In this document: positions 1-7,064 of the stretch, in pieces
How positions within the stretch are numbered: position 1 is the stretch's first letter
Layout: every line of letters starts with the position of its first letter
DNA from: Thalassiosira profunda
Lineage: Eukaryota > Bacillariophyta > Thalassiosirophyceae > Thalassiosirales > Thalassiosiraceae
DNA length: 13,190 nt
Assembly: GCA_036939355.1 (NCBI GenBank)
Contig: JALLAP010001558.1
Span: 1-13,190, forward strand
Direction of reading: 5' to 3'
Notes under the pieces: model-generated
What the model saw: only the letters and a program-made list of their open reading frames with translations
The model's database searches: none
Told to the model about the DNA's origin: nothing
Translations under genes and position numbers: made by a program

Positions 1-123
1 ACATGCACATTTTGAACTTGCACGTTTTGAACAAAGGTGCCAGCACTAGATTTGGCCTGCACTTTTGAACAGTTGTTCAAAACGTGCATGCCAGTCTCCC
101 TACTGCACCTGCACGTTTTGAAC
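1..123 (-). repeat. Left subterminal motif array of the mobile element
   Basis: Copies of tgcacattttgaac or tgcacgttttgaac lie at 4-17, 19-32 and 110-123, with a one-base-shorter version at 58-70. One copy at 75-88 is in the opposite orientation. The copies at 58-70 and 75-88 face each other and form a small palindrome around ttgaacagttgttcaa. The element agcactaga between the left motifs recurs inverted in the right array near 7123-7131. The array starts at the window edge, so its outer boundary is unknown. Confidence 0.7.
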
Positions 124-724
124 TCAGTGCAGACTGCAGTCAGACGGAGTTCCACATGGAAGCAAATGGGGAGCTCCGATTTTATACGTACGTAGGAATT
201 AGTATTAAAAAGTTCGTCACAAAACGGACGACAGACAGACCATCCCCATCACCTCCATCACAATGGCCAAAGCAGCCTCATAGCACCCACGGCCAAACGG
301 CTCTACCTTGGCCCCACGACGCACGATTGAGGTGATTCTTTTTTTAAAACGTATCTACCGGTTGTTCTGATCAAGATTCGACGCCCGGCGACGGCGCTCC
401 GCCCCCTGCTTTGGCTCGATTTTGGTTAGAAGTTGTTTGAGCCATTATTTGATGTTTGAGCCCCATCACCGCCCATTTGCCTCGTTCTCGGCGGGATCTT
501 GGCGGATTTGGACGTTTGAGTACTCCAGGGACATCTCCTCTTTGCGTACAACTCGAATTTGAACCCGGCCAGGGCGTCCCGGCTCGTCCTGGAGCTGCGG
601 AATGCCAAATAGGTGCGGCGAATTTGCAATATTTTTTGCGCCTGTTTGGGGCCCGATGTTGAGCCGTCCATTAGGGTGCAGGACTTTTTTGGGGCATACC
701 TTTCCCTCCCACTCGACTTCATAG
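124..724. other. Stretch without a confident gene, left part of the mobile element
   Basis: No convincing complete coding region is seen. At 541-612 one plus frame reads a protein-like segment ending in LELRNAK and then a TAG at a possible donor (AAATAG, then GTGCGG from 613). A pyrimidine-rich acceptor-like sequence ends in ATAG at 724. An exon ending near 612 and an intron 613-724 are therefore possible. The motif tttgag recurs near 436-460 and 516 without obvious periodicity. The minus-strand open frame across 426-890 has no recognisable domain. Confidence 0.4.
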
Positions 725-1159
725 GTACCACTGATGCTTCTCTCACATTTTTATGCCGCCCTTGTCCCCTATGGCACCACAGTCTCCCGGATTGTCCGGC
801 CAAAGAATCAGGTAACAGCTGTGCGGCCGGGGGAACCCCCTCACCCATGGTACGGACCGCTCCAGACGGTAGAAAAAAGTGTTCTGGCACACTGTGTTAT
901 CATTGACACCTTTTTAGTCGATTTGTATCTTATCATTTACCTTCTCCCGTCCAGTTCTGTCGTTCTGTTGCAGGTATGTCCGGGGGAGCTCCGTTCCGCG
1001 GCACACCAGATTGCTGCCGGAAGGTCTGACATTGGACGAGGAAGCCGCGGAGAAAACCTTGATTTTTTTACAGGGGAGGGGGGGAAGTGCTGCCAAAATT
1101 TTGATTTTAGTGTGACTCAATTGGTCTCATGGGACTTGACTGCCGTGGCCGGCCCGGAG
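725..1159 (+). CDS. Possible 5' exons of the transposon gene (725-811 and 974-1159), unresolved
   Basis: The segment 725-811 is bounded by an acceptor-like pyrimidine tract ending ATAG and by a CAG/GTAACA donor at 812. It reads 29 codons in one frame, including LVPYGTTVSRIV. A strong acceptor (ttctgttgcag) ends at 973. The segment 974-1159 then reads 62 codons in the same phase up to a GAG/GTAAGT donor at 1160. The putative intron 812-973 is 162 nt, a multiple of three and open, so frame alone does not prove splicing. No domain is recognised. A second frame across 1111-1159 (CDSIGLMGLDCRG) joins better with the frame used downstream, so the true exon chain is undecided. It could equally be untranslated leader or decayed sequence. 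Confidence 0.25.
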
Positions 1160-1206
1160 GTAAGTCTTTCACTTGTTCAGCTGGCCCAAAGGCTGATTTT
1201 CAACCA

Positions 1207-1505
1207 TTTTCAAACGCATCTCATTCGGCGCCTTCTCGTCCCTTCTCGACGCTTCCAAGCGAATCTGCTGAGGACGCCAGTGCAATATCTTGCGAGTTGG
1301 AAGGCTTGCAGGCGCGTTTGAACGAGTCTCCTGAACTAGGTGAGAACAGTCTTTGAAAGTTGCCTCTTTTCTAGCCCGTTTTCAAACGCATCTCATTCGG
1401 CGCCTTCTCGTCCCTTCTCGACGCTTCCAAGCGCAGGATTCTTTGCATTGCATCTGCTGAGGACGCCAGTGCAATATCTTGCGAGTTGGAAGGCTTGCAG
1501 GCGCG
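1207..1505 (+). repeat. Two direct copies of a ~100-bp block, one with a 17-bp insertion
   Basis: The block starting ttttcaaacgcatctcattc at 1207 recurs from 1379. The later part starting ctgctgaggacgccag at 1265 recurs from 1454. The offset is 172 nt for the first part and 189 nt for the second, so copy 2 holds 17 extra bases around 1434-1450. The insertion changes frame inside copy 2. In copy 1 one frame reads through the whole block (SNASHSAPSRPF through ELEGLQAR) and meets a GTGAGA donor-like site at 1340. In copy 2 only the end (ELEGLQAR) is in frame with the downstream OTU exon. Confidence 0.85.
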
Positions 1506-1539
1506 TACTCAACCACCTTCTGCTCTCTTTGTTGACAGC

Positions 1540-2204
1540 ATGAATTTTGAACGGGGTTGGGCGATCATCTCCCAACGTCTTCAGCCGGCCCCTCAACCGG
1601 CAGATGGGGCGGAAGAAGTTGAGTTTGAGGACGCTTATGGGGATGGAGAGGTGCTTATAGCACCTGGCGTTCAGCCCAATCTGGCACTTATCAAGGCCTT
1701 CTGTCGCCGGGCTCGCCTTCTGCCCGTCATTAGCCTGGAACAGATTGGGACCGAGGTGGAGGCAGATGCCAACGGAGACTGTGGCTACCAGTCCGTGTTG
1801 ATGGCTGCCTGGGAGCATGCTAAATGGCCACCTCCTGCCAATGTCAATCCCTGGGTGCACCTAGGGGACCGCGCCGAGGGTCTTGCAGAGGTCCGCGGGG
1901 AAGTCCTGGATCTTCGGATGGTGCTGTGTGAACACTACGTCAATCACTGGAAGAGTTTCCGCGGGACCGACGATGACACCCACCCGCGGATCCTCGAACA
2001 CCCTGACGGAACGCCCCTTCCCTACTTCAACCTACCAAGCTTGCGGCGGCTCCGCGATAGAATTGCCAACAGGATTTGGGAGCATGACGTTGACTGGACC
2101 CAGGGTGCACCGTTCCGCTACTGGGCCGACCTGCAGTTCACTTTTGCCATCGCCCGGATGAGAGCAAAGAGTCGGACGCACAGGAGCCCGGAGACGAAAG
2201 GTAC
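1540..2204 (+). CDS. OTU-like cysteine protease exon of the transposon gene
   Basis: This exon reads from an ATG at 1540 and stays open upstream to about 1438. A strong acceptor-like sequence (tctctttgttgacag) ends at 1538, so the ATG may instead be internal to a spliced product. The key motif is DANGDCGYQSVLMAAW near 1765-1812, which resembles the OTU cysteine-protease core (D-x-x-G-D/N-C-x-x-x-A/S) with the candidate nucleophile Cys. The following VRGEVLDLRMVLCEHY and the later YWADLQFTFAIAR match the helices expected in OTU folds. The catalytic His strand usual after the last helix is not seen before the intron, so deubiquitinase activity is uncertain. OTU domains occur in several eukaryotic transposons, including Mutator-like ones. 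The frame joins the next exon only if the donor at 2205 (GTACGG) is used rather than GTACGT at 2201. Confidence 0.65.
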
Positions 2205-2408
2205 GTACGGAAAATGATGTTGCTCGGGCTCCGTTCGACCAAATTCGTCGCTTTTTGGACGGCTGGAAAGCTGGGCTCGAGGTGCATCTTTTGGTGCAAC
2301 TCGCGGTCGACTCGCGGCGGCGTGCAAGGAGGCGCGAACGCTAGAAGTTGCGACGAATTCGTTCACTTTTGGCACTCACTTTTCTGCTATGTTTCCCTCA
2401 ACCCACAG
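2205..2408 (+). other. Intron 1, first copy of a repeated intron family
   Basis: The intron separates the OTU exon from the Cys/His exon and ends with a pyrimidine-rich CCTCAACCCACAG. A GTACGT donor at 2201 leaves the wrong phase. GTACGG at 2205 gives phase 2, matching the phase-2 acceptor. The 10-nt sequence aattcgtcgc at 2242-2251 recurs inverted at 2350-2359, so the RNA could fold and bring the splice sites closer. The same sequence occurs twice more as introns 2 and 3. Confidence 0.7.
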
Positions 2409-3272
2409 CGCTTCTCTCAGCGGATCTGAGCACCTCGACAATGACTCAATGTGCGGGCTCTCCCCGAGCAATGTCCTGAGCGCCGAAGAAGAGGCACGGC
2501 GCCTAGCGGAGAGGAAGGCCGCTGCTGAGAGCACCCTGGGCACCGTTGTGTCGGAGGGCACCCAGAATGCCATGTCTCAGGATCCATCTATCGAGTCCTA
2601 TGCTTACTTTGATTCGAGACGGGAGATTGGAGGAGAGGAGTGCTATGTTTTCAAGCGCATTGAAGAGCGGTTCGAGGTGGAGATTGACTCGCAGGAATTG
2701 GTCGGCAAGATCCACGGCACCACTTCGGGCGATGGAACAGTGATCAGCGTTCAGTTTGTAGCTGGGACCGAGTGGCATAAGAAGAGGGGCCAATGGTTCA
2801 TCGAGAAGTGGATGCCTCCCAAAGGGGAGCCCGGAATCTTGCCGCCTCACGTTCTGCCTCGGAGTATTGGAAGCGAATGCCAAACGCTGCCGGCAGAGCG
2901 TAGCACGGAGCACACGGGGAGGGCGGCTGGCCACGATGCTCAGATTCACTTCTACGGACGTTGTGTGCACAACGTCACACGCGATCCCGCTCACCAAACC
3001 GCTCCAAACTGTGACAAGTGCAACACTAGGTGGAGGGGTGGGCTGACGTACCAAAGTTTGCACGACTTCCTCCATGCGGATCGTGGCGGATGCAAGATCA
3101 AGATCTTCATTGAATTCACGGGCAACTGCGTTCACCCGAAAGACAACTGCAAGGGAAAGATCCTCGGATCCATTCGGGGGGAGCTGAAGAAGCAGGTGAG
3201 CACATACAATCGCGTCGGACTTCACTTCTTGCCAATCATCGCTCACATCGCAACGCCTTCCGTTCTCAAAAG
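2409..3272 (+). CDS. Cys/His-rich exon of the transposon gene, first copy
   Basis: This 864-nt exon (288 codons) follows the acceptor at 2408. It begins with an Ala/Glu/Arg-rich helical stretch (EEEARRLAERKAAAE). A central part around VISVQFVAGTEWHKKRGQWF is followed by a Cys/His-rich part. That part includes CVHNVTRDPAHQ, CDKCNTRW, a Cys in HADRGGCKIKIF, and GNCVHPKDNC, which leads into KGKILGSIRGELKK. Spaced Cys and His residues suggest a zinc-binding, probably DNA-binding, module such as those that precede the catalytic domain in many transposases. No exact family was recognised. The exon is duplicated without change at 3481-4344, so a transcript retaining both would carry two tandem copies. 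No start codon is needed because it is internal. Confidence 0.65.
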
Positions 3273-3480
3273 GTGCGTACGGGAAATGCCGTGGCTCGGG
3301 CTCCGTTCGCCCAAATTCGTCGCTTTTTGGACGGCTGGAAAGCTGGGCTCAAGGCGCATCTTTTGGTGCAACTCGCGGTCGACTCGCGGCGGCGTGCAAG
3401 GAGGCGCGAACGCTAGAAGTTGCGACGAATTCGTTCACTTTTGGCACTCACTTTTCTGCTATGTTTCCCTCAACCCACAG
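3273..3480 (+). other. Intron 2, hybrid of introns 3 and 1
   Basis: Up to the 11-nt sequence gcatcttttgg (3356-3366) this intron matches intron 3 (GTGCGTACGGG start, ctcaaggc). After it, the intron matches intron 1 (tgcaactcgcggtcgactc through ccctcaacccacag). It joins the two exon copies in frame only with the donor GTGCGT at 3273. The donor position used in introns 1 and 3 (GTACGG, here at 3277) would give phase 0 against a phase-2 acceptor. The inverted 10-mers lie at 3314-3323 and 3422-3431. Confidence 0.7.
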
Positions 3481-4344
3481 CGCTTCTCTCAGCGGATCTG
3501 AGCACCTCGACAATGACTCAATGTGCGGGCTCTCCCCGAGCAATGTCCTGAGCGCCGAAGAAGAGGCACGGCGCCTAGCGGAGAGGAAGGCCGCTGCTGA
3601 GAGCACCCTGGGCACCGTTGTGTCGGAGGGCACCCAGAATGCCATGTCTCAGGATCCATCTATCGAGTCCTATGCTTACTTTGATTCGAGACGGGAGATT
3701 GGAGGAGAGGAGTGCTATGTTTTCAAGCGCATTGAAGAGCGGTTCGAGGTGGAGATTGACTCGCAGGAATTGGTCGGCAAGATCCACGGCACCACTTCGG
3801 GCGATGGAACAGTGATCAGCGTTCAGTTTGTAGCTGGGACCGAGTGGCATAAGAAGAGGGGCCAATGGTTCATCGAGAAGTGGATGCCTCCCAAAGGGGA
3901 GCCCGGAATCTTGCCGCCTCACGTTCTGCCTCGGAGTATTGGAAGCGAATGCCAAACGCTGCCGGCAGAGCGTAGCACGGAGCACACGGGGAGGGCGGCT
4001 GGCCACGATGCTCAGATTCACTTCTACGGACGTTGTGTGCACAACGTCACACGCGATCCCGCTCACCAAACCGCTCCAAACTGTGACAAGTGCAACACTA
4101 GGTGGAGGGGTGGGCTGACGTACCAAAGTTTGCACGACTTCCTCCATGCGGATCGTGGCGGATGCAAGATCAAGATCTTCATTGAATTCACGGGCAACTG
4201 CGTTCACCCGAAAGACAACTGCAAGGGAAAGATCCTCGGATCCATTCGGGGGGAGCTGAAGAAGCAGGTGAGCACATACAATCGCGTCGGACTTCACTTC
4301 TTGCCAATCATCGCTCACATCGCAACGCCTTCCGTTCTCAAAAG
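3481..4344 (+). CDS. Cys/His-rich exon of the transposon gene, second copy
   Basis: This copy is identical to 2409-3272, including the Cys/His motifs of the putative zinc-binding module. It is probably the redundant product of the crossover. Skipping either copy would restore a single-copy protein. For joining to the next exon the coding part must extend four bases to 4348 (donor GTACGG at 4349), ending in codons for Lys-Arg-Cys. With the upstream donor GTGCGT at 4345 the frame of the transposase-like exon would be lost. Which copy or copies are kept in mRNA cannot be read from DNA. Confidence 0.6.
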
Positions 4345-4348
4345 GTGC

Positions 4349-4544
4349 GTACGGGAAATGCCGTGGCTCGGGCTCCGTTCGCCCAAATTCGTCGCTTTTT
4401 GGACGGCTGGAAAGCTGGGCTCAAGGCGCATCTTTTGGCGCAACTCGCGGCCGCCCAACGACAGCATGCGAGGCGGCGCGAACGCGAGAAGTTGCGACGA
4501 ATTCGTCCACTTTTGGCACTCACATTTCTCTTGTTTGCTTCCAG
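4349..4544 (+). other. Intron 3, third copy of the intron family
   Basis: This is a 196-nt intron with GTACGG donor and a TTGTTTGCTTCCAG acceptor, phase 0 on both sides. It shares the body of introns 1 and 2, including the inverted aattcgtcgc pair (4386-4395 and 4494-4503). Its right part (ccgcccaacgacagcatgcg) and its last ~30 bases differ from intron 1. The upstream GTGCGT at 4345 is out of phase here. Confidence 0.7.
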
Positions 4545-5447
4545 ATCCACGAGGGCCGCAAGTACCCACACGAGGTGATGAAGCAGAGTCTGGGCGAAAT
4601 GGACACGATGCGCTTTGTCACCGGTAACATGGATGGTGTAGTCAGCAATGTCAACCAGGTGCACAATATGAAACGGGAGGCGAAGAACGAGGAAGCTGTG
4701 GAGCAGGGCTATTTTGGTCCAGATGACGTGCCCAACATTCTGAGGGCGCTGGAGAAGACAGAGAAGGCTGATCAGAAAGCCAGGCGAGCGCGCAATGACA
4801 GATCGAACGACCATTTGGGGGTCGTCCGCAAGTTTGAACTGCGTCCCACAATGACCATTGAGCTTGCGGACAAGAGCACGCTGCGCTTGCTTTGCGAGCT
4901 CTCAGAGAGAAACAGGCTCGTTGTGTCGCTCGACTCGACCGGTGGAATGCACAACTACGAAAACACGGAGCACGATGGGAAATGGCAGCACACCAGGCTC
5001 ACGGTGCAGCCCATGGAGGCCTTTCTGTCGGCCCCCGAGGCTGCTCTGGGTCAGAGGCGAGACTGGAGTCTGATACTGGCGCTTGAGCGTCTCTCTCCTA
5101 GCAACACGGGGGAACGGTTCGGAGAGTGGATTCGGAGGCAGAACGAGTCATGCAAGGAAATCTCGAGGAGTGCCTTCGGCCGTGAGATTGATCTGCAGTT
5201 CACAATGTTGAAAGTGGACTGCGCGCTGGAGCTCCTACACGGGGTGGTGGATGGATTGAGGCGCGACGGGATGATTCGAAATGCGAGGCAGCTGTGCAGT
5301 GTGACATTGTGGGCCCTCCTTTGCCACGAGAAGAGGACCGAGGGAATTGTCGATGCATCGGCGATCAAAGCCAGCGCCATGGATACTGTGGAGTGCATCA
5401 GAGACGTGTCTCCTTTGCTGGGAAAGCAGTGCAATTCTCACGTCTAA
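4545..5447 (+). CDS. Transposase-like exon of the mobile element (interrupted)
   Basis: The exon starts after the TTCCAG acceptor with IHEGRKYPHEVMKQ and is open to a TAA at 5447. A polar helical region (KREAKNEEAVEQGY, then LEKTEKADQKARRARNDR) precedes the candidate catalytic core. VVSLDSTGGMHNY places an Asp at codon 4932. LKVDCALELLHGVVDGL places a second Asp at codon 5217, 95 residues later. A strand-Asp-Ser/Ala-Thr-Gly motif followed by a second Asp before a helix is typical of RNase H-fold transposases of Mutator-like and related superfamilies. The third acidic residue was not identified. The stop lies exactly where a 106-bp patchwork duplication begins. Without that insertion the frame would run on into 5553-5883. 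It could alternatively be a domesticated gene, but the inverted repeat ends favour a transposon. Confidence 0.55.
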   Translation: MHEGRKYPHEVMKQSLGEMDTMRFVTGNMDGVVSNVNQVHNMKREAKNEEAVEQGYFGPDDVPNILRALEKTEKADQKARRARNDRSNDHLGVVRKFELRPTMTIELADKSTLRLLCELSERNRLVVSLDSTGGMHNYENTEHDGKWQHTRLTVQPMEAFLSAPEAALGQRRDWSLILALERLSPSNTGERFGEWIRRQNESCKEISRSAFGREIDLQFTMLKVDCALELLHGVVDGLRRDGMIRNARQLCSVTLWALLCHEKRTEGIVDASAIKASAMDTVECIRDVSPLLGKQCNSHV

Positions 5448-5739
5448 ACTGGTGCATGTTGCTCTCATCTGCTCCATCTTCGAAAGGAAGACGGTGAAGT
5501 GCATCAGAGACGTGTCTCCTTTGCTGGGAAAGCAGTGCAATTCTCACGTCTATCTGGCAATGAAGGATGGCAGGAAGAACATGGAGAGGAAACCGCCCGA
5601 GGTTAGGCTGTACTCGAGGCAGATCGATGCCATCTTTGGTCACTGGGCTGCACACCTCAACAAAGACCCTCTGTTGGCTAGGGTACTGGTGCATGTTGCT
5701 CTCATCTGCTCCATCTTCGAAAGGAAGACGGTGAAGTGC
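5393..5739 (+). repeat. Interleaved direct repeats A-B-A-X-B that break the reading frame
   Basis: Segment A (gtgcatcagagacgtgtctc onward, 54 nt) occurs at 5393-5446 and 5499-5552. Segment B (actggtgcatgttgctctc onward, 55 nt) occurs at 5448-5502 and 5685-5739. The order is A1, B1, A2, spacer, B2, so the first A is joined directly to a copy of B that normally lies 133 bases beyond A2. The B1-A2 join overlaps by gtgc. The net insertion is 106 nt, which shifts the frame and leaves TAA at 5445-5447. Confidence 0.85.
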
Positions 5740-5883
5740 CCGGAGTTTACAGTTGACTCTGCAACGATGGAGCATCACGACCCGGCCGAGGCAACCAGGA
5801 TTGCTGAACGAATGAAAGCGTTCATTGAGGCTGAGTCGGCTGAAGTCTTGTCTCAGTGGCGGCCCAACTTGCTGGAGGGATGA
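5448..5883 (+). pseudogene. Continuation of the transposase-like region in a shifted frame
   Basis: After the 106-bp insertion the protein resumes one frame over. CIRDVSPLLGKQCNSHV is repeated and then continues into YLAMKDGRKNMERK, LYSRQIDAIFGHWAAHL and VLVHVALICSIFERK, ending QWRPNLLEG at a TGA at 5881. The predicted content is mostly helical, as in the insertion or C-terminal helices of many transposases. It has no separate start and is called broken because the upstream frame stops at 5447. If the insertion is an assembly error the region is simply internal coding sequence. The stop overlaps an ATG of the next segment (ATGA at 5880-5883), where a second frame change is needed. Confidence 0.5.
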
Positions 5884-6662
5884 GTGTGACGGTGCCGTTG
5901 CCATTCACGGAAGGCATCATCAACTCGCCGTTGCACAGCGAGCGCTGTGCGGAGTACTGGCGCAAATGGGGCACCACGGCGCCATTGTGGGCGCATGCAG
6001 TATTGCAGGTCGCAGAAGCAGCTTACGATCTTGCCTTGTACGCGAGCAACAATTCGGCCGAGGGGGGCATCCGAGCCGATAAAAGGCTGCGAAGCGATTT
6101 CAAGACGACGTACAAAAGTACTCCTGCGTTGATCAATCGGCGGTGGAGCGAGTGCAAGGAGAAGGGTCGGACGATGGTTCAGCAGCAACGGTCGTTCAAA
6201 TCCAAGAAGAAGAATCGGGAGAGGGCTGCGGCGGCGAAGGCGAAGAGCGGGCCAGCGGCGGCGGCAAAGAAGAAGAAAACAGTCAAGAAGAAGAGGCAGC
6301 AGGGGCCCAAAGAGAAGACCTCGGAGATGCCATGGGGGAAGGACGACGGCAAGAAGCTGGTCACCCGCTTGGAGAAGGCCTTCAGAGCGGCTAGGCGGGC
6401 GGGATTGAAGTTTGGCGATTCTCGGCTATCCAAGCTGGAGGTGATCACCGCTCATGCCACGTCAATTGATGTGACCTTCATGAAAAAGGTCAGCTGGAAT
6501 TCGCTCATGAAGGGTGAGAAGGCGGGGAAACCGAAGGATCTACAGGTCATCGAATCGTTTTGTGACAAGTATCTTTCGAAGAGCGGCGAAGGGGGCGATG
6601 GTGAAAATGATTCGACGGATGATAGCGGAATGGAAGAGGACAGTAGTAGCAGTAGCGAGTAA
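5880..6662 (+). CDS. C-terminal part of the transposon protein, basic then acidic tail
   Basis: Coding potential continues in a new frame from about 5856, with the first overlapping ATG at 5880 (MSVTVPLPFTEGI), to TAA at 6662. YASNNSAEGGIRADKRLRSDFK near 6040-6105 resembles the Asn-Asn...Glu plus basic helix that closes the catalytic domain in many Mutator-like transposases. It could hold the missing third acidic residue. A Lys/Arg/Ala-rich stretch (KSKKKNRERAAAAKAK, then KKKKTVKKKR) is a probable nuclear localisation or nucleic-acid-binding region. A folded helical part follows (KLVTRLEKAFRAARRAGLKF, then KPKDLQVIESFCDKYLSKS). The last ~25 residues are acidic and serine-rich. It is probably the C-terminus of the transposase-like protein after a frameshift. 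An independent gene starting at 5880 is less likely. Confidence 0.5.
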   Translation: MSVTVPLPFTEGIINSPLHSERCAEYWRKWGTTAPLWAHAVLQVAEAAYDLALYASNNSAEGGIRADKRLRSDFKTTYKSTPALINRRWSECKEKGRTMVQQQRSFKSKKKNRERAAAAKAKSGPAAAAKKKKTVKKKRQQGPKEKTSEMPWGKDDGKKLVTRLEKAFRAARRAGLKFGDSRLSKLEVITAHATSIDVTFMKKVSWNSLMKGEKAGKPKDLQVIESFCDKYLSKSGEGGDGENDSTDDSGMEEDSSSSSE

Positions 6663-6790
6663 AGCAGTGCGAGGAGGGGGGGCAGGGGCAAACGGGGGTA
6701 AACAAAAAGGGGTGGAGAGAAAATTGTGTTTTGAGAGCGATGTCTTCAGTCCATGAATAAGTTAATTCGAGAGAAGGCATCCCACAAGAT

Positions 6791-6804
6791 ATCTACTAGT
6801 AGAT
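6791..6804. repeat. Perfect 14-bp palindrome
   Basis: The sequence atctactagtagat is its own reverse complement and sits just before the 29-bp tandem array. It could be a protein-binding site or a small cruciform. No function is assigned. Confidence 0.6.
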
Positions 6805-6810
6805 GTAACT

Positions 6811-7045
6811 CAAATACTGAACGGACCACTCTCAAACGTCAAATACTGAACGGACCACTCTCGAACGTCAAATACTGAACGGACCACTCTCGAACGTCAA
6901 ATACTGAACGGACCACTCTCGAACGTCAAATACTGAACGGACTGATGCTGATGAAGAACAATTAGGGTGTTGTCAAATACTGAACGGACCACTTTCGTTT
7001 GTCAAATAATGAACGGACTACTTACGAGGTCAAATACTGAACCAA
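6811..7045 (+). repeat. 29-bp tandem repeat array
   Basis: Units begin caaatactgaacggacc. Four full 29-bp units lie at 6811-6839, 6840-6868, 6869-6897 and 6898-6926, followed by a partial unit from 6927. After a 27-nt spacer, further degenerate units start at 6973, about 7002 and 7031. Units 2-4 are identical and unit 1 differs by one base (ctcaaacgt for ctcgaacgt). There are no spacers between the main units, so this is a minisatellite and not a CRISPR. It lies between the transposon gene and its right end, where subterminal repeats are expected. Confidence 0.9.
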
Positions 7046-7064
7046 CACTGGTTCACTCAGCTGT

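Larger units (their letters stand above)
2284..4438 (+). repeat. Perfect 1072-bp tandem duplication
   Basis: Every base compared from 2284 onward is repeated 1072 bases later, through a whole exon and parts of the flanking introns, until the copies diverge after 4438. Translations of both strands across the exon are identical in the two units. The borders lie in the 11-nt sequence gcatcttttgg, found at 2284-2294, 3356-3366 and 4428-4438. The absence of any difference points to a very recent event or to an assembly duplication. Confidence 0.9.

Noticed and set aside
1..123. Telomeric or centromeric satellite
   Set aside because: The motif copies are irregularly spaced, and the same motif returns in inverted orientation at 7065-7226, which fits transposon ends better.
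426..890. Minus-strand 154-codon open frame
   Set aside because: No domain, compositionally arbitrary, and it overlaps better candidate plus-strand exon signals.
734..1321. A single uninterrupted plus-strand gene of 195 codons
   Set aside because: It runs through two strong donor/acceptor pairs and ends in a repeated block where another frame matches the downstream exon. It is probably a composite of exon and intron.
2503..3246. A 247-codon minus-strand open frame, repeated identically at 3575-4318
   Set aside because: It lies opposite the plus-strand Cys/His exon, has no recognisable domain, and its repetition only reflects the 1072-bp duplication.
6811..7045. CRISPR-like array
   Set aside because: The 29-bp units follow each other directly with no unique spacers, and the context is eukaryotic. 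It is a minisatellite.
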